Origin: Chloracidobacterium sp.
Lineage (GTDB): Bacteria; Acidobacteriota; Blastocatellia; Chloracidobacteriales; Chloracidobacteriaceae
Assembly (NCBI GenBank): GCA_025057975.1
Contig: JANWUV010000007.1
Coordinates: forward strand, 143,433-207,432
Direction: 5' to 3'
DNA: 64,000 bases
In this document: in pieces, positions 56,974 to 64,000 of the stretch
Layout of the letters: every line of letters begins with the position of its first letter
Numbering within the stretch: the first letter of the stretch is position 1
Notes under the pieces: model-generated
Told to the model about the DNA's origin: nothing
What the model saw: only the letters and a program-made list of their open reading frames with translations
The model's database searches: none
Made by a program: the position numbers and the translations under genes

Positions 56974-59004
56974 ATGCGGTGTATGAAACGTTTGTGGCTT
57001 TCGTGTTGTACGATCCTAGCGGCTCTCCTCCTGCTCTTGTCACCGACGGCGTTGTGGCCGACGGCTTCCTCCCCAATGCCGACACGTTCCCTGCTGCAAA
57101 TCGGTCCCGTTCGCGCCCCTGAACTGGAAGGCGGCGTGGACTGGCTCAACATACCGAGGCCGCTGTCGCTCGCCGCGCTACGTGGGAAGGTCGTGCTACT
57201 CGATTTCTGGACCTACTGCTGCATCAACTGTCTGCACGTTATCGCCGACCTCAAGGCATTGGAAGCCAAGTACCCAAATGAACTGGTTGTCATCGGCGTC
57301 CACTCGGCCAAGTTCACAAACGAGAAAGAAAGCAACAGCATCCGGCAGGCGATTGCGCGCTACGACATCCGGCACCCGGTCGTCAACGACGCCAACCTCG
57401 CCATCTGGAACGCCTATGCAGTACGCGCCTGGCCGACGCTGGTGCTGATCACACCCGACGGCTACGTGGCGAGTCGGTACACTGGCGAGGGTCACCGCGA
57501 CGAACTTGACCGCGACATCGCTGCGCTCATTGCCGAGGCCAAGCGCAAGGGGACGCTCAAGCCGGGGTCAGTGGAAACCGCGCTAGAACTGTCCAAAGAA
57601 CCCGACCGTCCGCTCCGGTTTCCGGGCAAGGTGCATGCGGATGCGGCGAGTCGGCGCTTATTCATCGCCGACACCGGCCACCATCGGGTGGTTGTCGTTG
57701 ATTTCGACGGCGGGTTGCTTGACGTCATCGGCTCCGGCGCGCCAGGAACGCGCAACGGCCCTTACGATTTCGCTGAGTTCCGTTATCCGCAGGGACTGGC
57801 GCTGGACGGCGATTTCCTTTATGTCGCCGACACCGGCAATCACCTGATTCGGCGTGTCAATCTCAAGACCAAGCAGGTGGAAACAGTCGCCGGGACGGGC
57901 AAAAACGAGCGCGGCGACCGAACGGGGCCAGGGACGACCATCGGCCTCAGTTCACCTTGGGATTTGGTCGTCCACGAACGCACGCTGTTTATCGCTATGG
58001 CGGGGGCACACCAAATCTGGCGGTACAACCTCGACACCGGCACGGTCGGCTGGTACGCCGGAACCGGCGGCGAGGGACGGCGGGACGGCGCGCTCGACAC
58101 GGCGCTGTTTGCTCAGCCTTCGGGATTGGCGACCGATGGTAAGCGACTGTATGTGGCCGACAGTGAAATCAGCGCCATTCGAGCCATTGACTTGAAGGAT
58201 GGACAGGTGACGACTATAGCTGGCGGCGATCTGTTCGACTTCGGCGACGCTAACGGCAGGGGCGAAAACGCCCGCTTCCAGCATCCGCTGGGAGTAGCCG
58301 TCGCCGACCGCAAGCTGTACGTTGCGGACAGCTACAACCATAAGCTGCGCACGATTGACCTGCGAACGCGCTTTGTCTCAAACCTGATTGGCGCCGGCAA
58401 GCCAGGCCTGCAAAACGACATCCCGGCGCTGTTTCACGAACCGGGCGGCGTGTCCTACGCCGACGGCAAACTGTTCATCGCCGACACCAACAATCACGTT
58501 GTGCGCGTGGTGGAGTTTGAGCCGACGCGGGTGCGAACGTTTCCGATTGATAAACTCAACGCTCCGACGCCGGTCAAACGCAAGGCCGATGCGCTGCCGA
58601 ACGAGGAACAGGTCGGCGTCCCGGCGCAGCGGCTCATACCGGGCGCGGGCGAGATTGTGGTGGATGTCAAGTTGCCGCCGGGGTTCAAGTATGCCCCCAA
58701 GGCCGAGCAACGGTACTTTGTGAGCATTGAGGCCGGAACGGAGGGCTTTACCGTACCGGCCAAGGCGATGGCGGCGGCGGGTGAGAAGCTGCGCTTCCCG
58801 GTGACGATTCCCTATACCGTCACGGCTGACGGTATGGGCGCGTTTGACGTGGTGGTGTCCGTGACCTACTGCAAGGAAGGTAATGAAGGTTTCTGTACGG
58901 TGACGACCTATCGCTTCCATGTTCCGTTTATCGGTCGCGCCAAGGGCGGCACCAAGCGTCTCATTCTTCAGAAGCAAATCCCTACGCCGGCGCCAGCCGG
59001 CTAA
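56974..59004 (+). CDS. secreted NHLRC2-like protein: thioredoxin plus NHL propeller
   Basis: A 676-residue exported protein. The signal peptide (RLWLSCCTILAALLLLLSPTAL) is followed by a TlpA-like thioredoxin domain (LRGKVVLLDFWTYCCINCLHV, redox pair CINC; WPTLVLITPDG) and a six-bladed NHL propeller (repeated VADTGNHLIRRVNLKTKQVETVAGTG-type blades; LFIADTNNHVVRVVEF), then a C-terminal beta domain with FCTVTTYRFHVP. This is the domain order of human NHLRC2. Start is ATG 56974 or 56983. The bacterial role is unknown; the CxxC suggests disulfide chemistry in the periplasm. Confidence 0.9.
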   Translation: MRCMKRLWLSCCTILAALLLLLSPTALWPTASSPMPTRSLLQIGPVRAPELEGGVDWLNIPRPLSLAALRGKVVLLDFWTYCCINCLHVIADLKALEAKYPNELVVIGVHSAKFTNEKESNSIRQAIARYDIRHPVVNDANLAIWNAYAVRAWPTLVLITPDGYVASRYTGEGHRDELDRDIAALIAEAKRKGTLKPGSVETALELSKEPDRPLRFPGKVHADAASRRLFIADTGHHRVVVVDFDGGLLDVIGSGAPGTRNGPYDFAEFRYPQGLALDGDFLYVADTGNHLIRRVNLKTKQVETVAGTGKNERGDRTGPGTTIGLSSPWDLVVHERTLFIAMAGAHQIWRYNLDTGTVGWYAGTGGEGRRDGALDTALFAQPSGLATDGKRLYVADSEISAIRAIDLKDGQVTTIAGGDLFDFGDANGRGENARFQHPLGVAVADRKLYVADSYNHKLRTIDLRTRFVSNLIGAGKPGLQNDIPALFHEPGGVSYADGKLFIADTNNHVVRVVEFEPTRVRTFPIDKLNAPTPVKRKADALPNEEQVGVPAQRLIPGAGEIVVDVKLPPGFKYAPKAEQRYFVSIEAGTEGFTVPAKAMAAAGEKLRFPVTIPYTVTADGMGAFDVVVSVTYCKEGNEGFCTVTTYRFHVPFIGRAKGGTKRLILQKQIPTPAPAG

Positions 59005-59109
59005 AGATTCACGCCGGCCGGCGTGCGCCGCTGCGCCGGTTGGCGGTATCATCCGGCGGCGGCTTTTCAGCGGCGGAAAAACGGACAAACCCGAAGGAGG
59101 CGTTCGTTG

Positions 59110-60435
59110 ATGGGAGGAGTGGTGTCGCCACGACTGGACTTGTCGCCCTACGTCAGGGCCCTTGACTGGTTGCCTTCGGTTGAGGTGCGCGGGCGTGTCA
59201 CAGAACTGGTCGGCTTGCTTGTCCGGGCCTCTGTACCGGGCGCGCGCATTGAGGAACTGTGCCTCATCCGCTCGCCGCACCGCGCGCAGGATTTGAAGGC
59301 TGAAGTCGTCGGCTTTCGCGGTTCGGAAATTATTCTCATGCCGCTGGGAGAACTTCAGGATGTCGCCATGGGCGCGGAAGTCATCTCAACCGGCGGCTCG
59401 CTCAAGGTGCGGGTAAGCGACGAACTACTGGGGCGCGTCTTGGACGGGCTGGGCGAACCGATGGACGGCAAAGGACCGATCCAGAACGCCGTTGAGGTTC
59501 CCGTCTCCGCCCGCCCGCCCGACCCGATGAAGCGCCAGCGTGTGACAAAGCGTTTTGTGACCGGCGTACGGGCGATTGACGCGACGTTGACCGTCGGCGA
59601 AGGGCAGCGCGTCGGCATCTTCGCCGCCGCTGGCGTGGGCAAATCAACGCTACTAGGGATGTTGGCGCGCAACACGGAAGCTGAGGTCAACGTCATTGCG
59701 CTCATCGGTGAACGCGGACGCGAAGTGCGCGACTTTCTCGAACACGATCTCGGACCGGAGGGTCTGAAGCGGTCGGTTATCGTTGTCGCAACGTCCAACG
59801 AACCGTCGCTGGTGCGGCTCAAGGCGGCGCACGTTGCGACGGCCATCGCCGAGTACTTCCGCGACCAAGGCAAAAAAGTGCTGCTGATGATGGACTCCGT
59901 GACGCGCTTCGCCCGCGCCTTGCGCGAAGTCGGCTTGGCGACCGGCGAACCCCCGGCGCGCGCCGGTTTCCCACCGTCGGTATTCAGCGAGTTGCCCAAG
60001 CTGTTGGAGCGTACCGGCAACTCGCAGCGCGGCTCGATCACAGCCTTTTACACCGTGCTTGTCGAAGGCGACGACATGACCGAACCCATCGCCGACGAAA
60101 CCCGCTCGATTTTGGACGGACATATCATTTTGTCGCGCGCGCTGGCGGCTGGCGGTCACTATCCAGCGATTGATGTCCGGCACTCGGTGTCGCGCGTTAT
60201 GACGGCCGTAGCCGACAAGGATCACATCGCCAAGGCGATGAAGCTGCGCGACATTCTTGACGCCTATGAGTCCCAGAAGGACCTGATTCTCATCGGCGCG
60301 TACAAAAGCGGCAAAGACAAGCGTACCGACTACGCCATCTCGAAAATTGACGCGGTCAATCAGTTCCTGCGTCAGTCCACGAGTGAAAAGGCCGATTTTC
60401 AGGAGACGCTTGACCGACTGGCGAAAATCCTGTGA
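59110..60435 (+). CDS. sctN: type III secretion ATPase SctN/FliI
   Basis: A 441-residue hexameric ATPase that unfolds and feeds substrates to the export gate. Walker [16 protein letters not shown], the family [16 protein letters not shown], Walker [29 protein letters not shown], and [31 protein letters not shown] C-terminal block (here [13 protein letters not shown]) match SctN/FliI. ATG 59110 has AAGGAGG 10 bases upstream. It is 19 kb from the sctQ operon and next to no other export gene except a possible short frame behind it. SctN and FliI are hard to separate by motif; I use SctN by association with SctJ. Confidence 0.92.
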   Translation: MGGVVSPRLDLSPYVRALDWLPSVEVRGRVTELVGLLVRASVPGARIEELCLIRSPHRAQDLKAEVVGFRGSEIILMPLGELQDVAMGAEVISTGGSLKVRVSDELLGRVLDGLGEPMDGKGPIQNAVEVPVSARPPDPMKRQRVTKRFVTGVRAIDATLTVGEGQRVGIFAAAGVGKSTLLGMLARNTEAEVNVIALIGERGREVRDFLEHDLGPEGLKRSVIVVATSNEPSLVRLKAAHVATAIAEYFRDQGKKVLLMMDSVTRFARALREVGLATGEPPARAGFPPSVFSELPKLLERTGNSQRGSITAFYTVLVEGDDMTEPIADETRSILDGHIILSRALAAGGHYPAIDVRHSVSRVMTAVADKDHIAKAMKLRDILDAYESQKDLILIGAYKSGKDKRTDYAISKIDAVNQFLRQSTSEKADFQETLDRLAKIL

Positions 60436-61071
60436 CACACCCGTATGACGCCGCCGAACGACCTTGGCCGTTCAGCTGGAGGAAGCGGCGGCGGTCGCGG
60501 ATGTGTGTTTCCGCCACGCCGAAGCCGCCGCCGAGTCTTTCCGCCGCCGTTGTCAACCTTGCGCCGGTGGGAGTGGTCGGCTGATATGGGCCCAGGCGGC
60601 GGTGTGCCCGGACTGCGACGCGCCGTGCGCCAACCGGGGCGACTTCCTCGCGTAAGCTTTGCGTCATCTTCGGCTCTGCGCTGCGTGATTTCCCTGAAGA
60701 CGTAGGCTACGTCTTGGCGCTCCCTTGGCGTCGCTAGGGCCTGACCGTAGGCAAGCTAGCTTGGCGCGTGGAGCGCCGCCCGCGTGTGGACTGCCGCCTG
60801 CCTTACAGGCGATGAATACAGCAGGCGCTTATTTTCAACCTCACTTGCACTTGCGGAGCTTCACCCGTTGGCGCTCGTTTTGGCGTTGCTCTTGTTGGGC
60901 GCGTTTGCGTCCGGCTACCTTGTCCCCATCGCCACCAGCCGCGACCATTGCCGGTCTCCGCCGTCGGAGAGTTTTCCAAGTTTCTTACACGGCGGCGAAA
61001 TAGCTCACGGGTTTCCCCTGCCCTGTTCCGGTCGGCGCGCGCTTCGGCTTGCAGACGAAGCCTGACGCAAA
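60436..61071. other. region after sctN with two inverted repeats and only doubtful small frames
   Basis: About 640 bases. A 63-codon frame from TTG 60464 to 60655 has an SctO/FliJ position and ends in a Cys-rich segment (CQPCAGGSG, CPDCDAPC), but lacks a good start. Further on, AAGACGTAG G CTACGTCTT (60697-60715) is a palindrome, and GGCGCTCC (60716-60723) pairs with GGAGCGCC (60770-60777); these could form a terminator-like or RNA structure. A frame at 60784-61065 has one hydrophobic stretch (LALVLALLLLGAFASGYLV) and a GTG start; I do not call it. Confidence 0.35.
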
Positions 61072-61980
61072 CTACCGACCATCCGCCCCGCTCGACGCCG
61101 GTTGTTTCGTTGGCGAAACGGCGTTCTCGGCCAGAAACCGACGTGTCGCCTGGACGACGGCTTCAAACTGGTCGTGATGCACCCAGTGGCCGGCTTCGGG
61201 GACCTCAACGTACTGCATCCGCTCAATCATCTGGAGTTGGGGACTTTGCGCCAGATTCGCCGCCCAGCTCTTTGCGCCTCGAATGCACAGTACCGGACAC
61301 TTGACGGCGGCGAACAACTCCTTTGCCAACTCCGTCGGTAAACCCAACGGCGGCAGGTGGCGCAAATACGGGTCGAACTTCCAGATGAGGCTGCCGTCGG
61401 CCGTCCGGTTCGTGCCGTAGCGCGTCAGATGCGCGGCCATCGCGTCGCTTAGGTGCGGATTGGCTTCCTTCATCCGGGCGGTGGCTTCCTCAATTGAGGC
61501 GTAGCGGCGAGGCGTACGGCTCTCGGCCGCTAGGACACGCTCCGCCCACGTCCGCAGCCGCTCGGTGTAGGTTTTGGTTTTCACCGACGGCGGCGGCCCC
61601 CAACCTTCGATGTTGACGACGGCGGCAACCCGCTCCGGGAAGGCGGCGGCATAGTGCATCGCCACCACTCCGCCCAGCGAATGCCCGACGACGGCGGCCG
61701 GAAACCGTTGTACCACACCGCCGAACGCGACCAAATCGAGCATAAACTCTGGAAAGGCGTACATCGCGCCTTCCACCCAGGCGCTGTCGCCGTGGCCGCG
61801 TAAGTCGAGGGCGTAGACGTGGTACTCGTGGTGAAACGCGCGTGCAAAATCGTCCCAGCTGCGGGCGTGATCCTGCGTGCCGTGTACAAGGATGAGCGGC
61901 GGCCGGTCGTCTCCGCCGCCGTAGTCCCAGTAGTGCAGCTTGAGCCGGTGCGAATGAAAGTAGTGGGATGATGGGTTCAT
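61072..61980 (-). CDS. alpha/beta hydrolase
   Basis: A 302-residue hydrolase with the oxyanion-hole motif ILVHGTQDHARSWDD, nucleophile elbow VVGHSLGGVVAMHY (Ser), Asp in the CPVLCIRGAKS region and the final His in VEVPEAGHWVHHDQFE. ATG at 61980 matches the family start; upstream in-frame codons read as a low-complexity, intergenic-repeat-like tail (SRRDAKAQRARKK). Possible roles include esterase or haloalkane dehalogenase-like activity; the substrate is unknown. Confidence 0.9.
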   Translation of the reverse strand: MNPSSHYFHSHRLKLHYWDYGGGDDRPPLILVHGTQDHARSWDDFARAFHHEYHVYALDLRGHGDSAWVEGAMYAFPEFMLDLVAFGGVVQRFPAAVVGHSLGGVVAMHYAAAFPERVAAVVNIEGWGPPPSVKTKTYTERLRTWAERVLAAESRTPRRYASIEEATARMKEANPHLSDAMAAHLTRYGTNRTADGSLIWKFDPYLRHLPPLGLPTELAKELFAAVKCPVLCIRGAKSWAANLAQSPQLQMIERMQYVEVPEAGHWVHHDQFEAVVQATRRFLAENAVSPTKQPASSGADGR

Positions 61981-62494
61981 GGCTCGTCGTCCCGCGACAT
62001 CGGAGAGCAGCGTTGCTCGATCATCATATCGTTTTTCGCAGCGATGTAGCCCGGCTTTCTTCCTCGCTCGCTGCGCCTTGGCGTCTCGGCGCGAGTCCGT
62101 CATCGCCCTTTGCGCAGTCTCCTTCATTGCGGCCGGGTCATTCGCGGCTGAAACCGATTGCTTCAGAGGCGCTTTGAGCCGGCTGCACCTGAAAAACGCT
62201 GCAATCCCCTGCTGTTATCATAATTGCTGAAAAATCGCTTGACCCTGCTACTTGTTGTTGTATTTCACCTAGTAGTTGTATTTGTTCTGTTGTTAGTATT
62301 TTGCTTGGTTATTTTTATGGCGACAGCGTTGCGTAAATGTGGCAGAAGTACCATTGCTCCCTTCCGCTGTGGGGTTCGCCAATGCGCTGAGTCCGCGCTT
62401 GACGCAAAAAACCAATGTAATTTTTTGTTAAAGAAAGCTGCTGTTGGCTTCACTTTGCATCTGATGCAGATTGACTGTGTTCTGGAGGTCAAAC
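61981..62494. other. intergenic region with T-rich tract
   Basis: About 510 bases. Bases 62040-62110 hold a degenerate copy of a GACGCCAAGGCGC-type intergenic repeat common in many bacteria (read on the minus strand). Bases 62221-62320 are TTGTTGT-rich; a frame from 62224 there encodes a very hydrophobic start (LTLLLVVVFHLVVVFVLLLV) but runs into the next gene out of frame and is not supported. The AT-rich part before 62495 should contain the promoter of the next gene. Confidence 0.35.
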
Positions 62495-63319
62495 ATGTCA
62501 TTGGCTCAGTCAAGAATAGGTTTTGCTGTGATAAGCCGTCGGGGCGTTTTGCTGACGCTGTGGCTGTTGTGGCTGCTGTCGCCTCTTCAGGCGGGCGCGC
62601 AGCTTCATCCCGCCGATGACAACAAGGGCTTCCCGTGGCTTAGCGTCGTCCCGGATATCACTTCAGAGGGCTTTGCCGCTGAGATCCAGGTTTCGGCTGT
62701 CGCCAGTGAGGCGCGTCCATTCCGAGCGACGCTTGTCCAGACTCGAAACGCCACTCAGCGCCGCATGCAAGATCTCCGCCTTGCGTGGTTTCTGATCGAA
62801 GCGGATGGCGACAAGCGCGTTCTCGCCGCCGGTCAGTGTGTAGCGAAGCGGCTGCCGCGAGAAGTCGCCCAAGTTGCGCGCAAAGGCAAGCCGGCCGATG
62901 TGGAGACGGTGGCTGGTCGGCGCGACTATGGATTGCCTCTGGGATCGCTCTTGGAGGCGGCGCGCCGGTCTCAGGCTAGCCAAGTCTTGCTCATCCTAGC
63001 GGCTGAAGAAGTCAAGTTTGAGGACGGCGAAACTTGGCGGCGCGCTGTAGCGCCGGAGTCGGTCGTTGCGAGCGTAGGCGATGCGAGCGTAGGCGATCAG
63101 CCTGCCCGGCAAGCGTACGTCTACTGCCCAAACCAGACGTGTCAGGCGCGTTACGACTCGCAGGGCAACGCGCTGGGCTATGAGTGCGTCGGCGCGCGCG
63201 GGCAGCTTTGTGAAAATCACGGGACTTTCTGCATCAACCGGATTTGCCTCCGGCAGCAAGACTGCGCGACACAGCCGGACCTACCCCACTGCGAAGACTG
63301 GTGGGTGATTGTGTCATAA
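62495..63319 (+). CDS. secreted protein with Cys-rich C-terminus, unknown function
   Basis: A 274-residue exported protein. The ATG at 62495 has GGAGGT upstream and is followed by a signal peptide (RGVLLTLWLLWLLSPLQAGAQ). The middle is a beta-rich domain of no recognised family. The last 70 residues carry ten cysteines (YCPNQTCQARYDSQG, ECVGARGQLCENHGTFCINRICLRQQDC, PHCEDWW in pieces), probably disulfide-bonded. A 15-bp tandem duplication at 63068-63097 adds a duplicated ASVGD. It lies just upstream of an RHS-like region and overlaps its first bases; such secreted proteins may belong to an RHS surface or toxin locus, but this is an inference. Confidence 0.7.
   Translation: MSLAQSRIGFAVISRRGVLLTLWLLWLLSPLQAGAQLHPADDNKGFPWLSVVPDITSEGFAAEIQVSAVASEARPFRATLVQTRNATQRRMQDLRLAWFLIEADGDKRVLAAGQCVAKRLPREVAQVARKGKPADVETVAGRRDYGLPLGSLLEAARRSQASQVLLILAAEEVKFEDGETWRRAVAPESVVASVGDASVGDQPARQAYVYCPNQTCQARYDSQGNALGYECVGARGQLCENHGTFCINRICLRQQDCATQPDLPHCEDWWVIVS
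63068..63097 (+). repeat. 15-bp tandem duplication (GCGAGCGTAGGCGAT)
   Basis: Two identical copies side by side, at 63068-63082 and 63083-63097, each giving the residues ASVGD. Recent slippage within the coding frame; keeps the frame. Confidence 0.85.
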
Positions 63320-64000
63320 GTTGCGGTCGCAGGCGGTGGTGACACGGGTGCTGGGCGGGGGACAGACGACGCGCTACGAGCGGCGGTTCAACGACGGGAG
63401 CTTGGAAGTTTATGGCTTGGCGCTCGATCCGCCGACAGGGACGACGCGGCGGTGGTTTTTGACGCAGCTGAAAGACGCGCAGGGGCATACGGTGACGCTG
63501 AACTACAACGAAGCGCCGTACGATGCGGACGCGCGGGCGTGCGACTGACGAGCGTGGTGGACGCGCAGGGGCGGCGGACGCGGCTGGACTACCCGACGAC
63601 GGGGACGGACGCGGAGCGGCTGCGGGTGACGCGGGTGACGGACCCGTACGGGCGGTATGCGCAGTTTGCGTACGACGGGAGCGGACGGCTGGCGAGGATC
63701 ACGGACGTGATCGGGATCGAGTCGGCGTTCACCTATGGGGCGGGGGACTTTCTGACCAGCCTGACGACGCCGTATGGGACGACGAGCTTCACGAACGGAC
63801 CTGGGACGGGGGCGCAGCGGTGGGTGGAGGTGACGCATCCGACGGGGGAGAAGGAGCGGGTGGAATACAACGCGCAAAACAACCCGGCGACGAGCGTGCC
63901 GTTCAGTGAAAGCGTCGTGCCGAGCGGGTCGAGCGTGCCGCTCATCAACCAGTACATCAACGGGCGGAACAGCTTTTACTGGGATCGGAAGGCGTACGCG
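63309..64000 (+). pseudogene. RHS-repeat protein, 5' truncated, frameshifted, cut by window end
   Basis: The coding content is typical RHS/YD: RYERRFNDGSLEVYGLAL, WFLTQLKDAQGHTVTLNYN, VTDPYGRYAQFAYDGSGRLARITDVIG, LTTPYGTTSFT. The first part (63309-63548) is in one frame and then stops; the continuation to the window end is open in a different frame, so a one-base shift is needed at about 63540. No convincing start codon or export signal precedes it. RHS genes often hold displaced partial cassettes downstream of intact ones; the intact gene may lie beyond the window. A sequencing error could also explain the shift. Confidence 0.7.

Overview
The window is about 60% G+C, densely packed bacterial chromosome with Gram-negative features (outer-membrane-type lipoproteins, LolA-like protein, type III secretion parts). 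Kelch, delta-60 and RHS surface proteins, a NHLRC2-like protein, a haem A synthase and many TlpA/M61/BNR secreted proteins fit an aerobic Acidobacteriota of the Blastocatellia type, possibly Chloracidobacterium. That assignment is an inference from gene content; no 16S rRNA or phototrophy gene is present to settle it.

Layout. 1-1602: 3' part of NAD+ synthase. 1782-5699 (-): a 14-motif Kelch propeller protein ending in five FG-GAP/VCBS-like repeats. 5999-13553 (+): the most interesting locus, a tight operon with a PqqD-like recognition protein, a radical SAM/SPASM enzyme, a 64-residue Cys-containing putative RiPP precursor, an HPr-kinase-like protein and a very large open frame joining an S26-type signal-peptidase domain to a gingipain-type (C25) protease, closed by a strong terminator. 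13675-20407 (+): membrane protein, truncated tyrosine recombinase, haem A synthase, glyoxalase-fold protein, LolA-like protein, BNR-repeat protein. 20731-27717 (-): delta-60 repeat protein carrying the same C-terminal module as the Kelch protein, TrpF, MsrQ, hybrid histidine kinase, SctT/FliR.

27737-35564: DUF427 protein, nicotinate phosphoribosyltransferase, cupin, TPR-thioredoxin protein, M61 peptidase and MoxR/CbbQ-type ATPase. 35572-41824: low-molecular-weight phosphatase, L,D-transpeptidase and a type III export set (lipoprotein SctJ; SctQ-FliO-SctR-SctS operon), then an iron-type alcohol dehydrogenase. 41942-49071: ABC permease, methyltransferase, small membrane proteins, BtuF-like lipoprotein, DUF3108 protein and an APC transporter. 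49520-52466: tRNA-Arg(CCT), apt, acylphosphatase, tRNA-Pro(CGG), selD and a small zinc peptidase. 52467-53341 is AT-richer with a broken gene. 53342-64000: aberrant SDR, copZ-copA copper export, NHLRC2-like protein, the type III ATPase SctN, alpha/beta hydrolase, a secreted Cys-rich protein and the start of a frameshifted RHS region.

Two systems deserve attention: the RiPP-like operon at 6-13.5 kb, and a non-flagellar-looking type III export apparatus scattered over three places (26.9, 36.9-40.6 and 59.1 kb). The rest is mostly housekeeping metabolism and secreted proteins.
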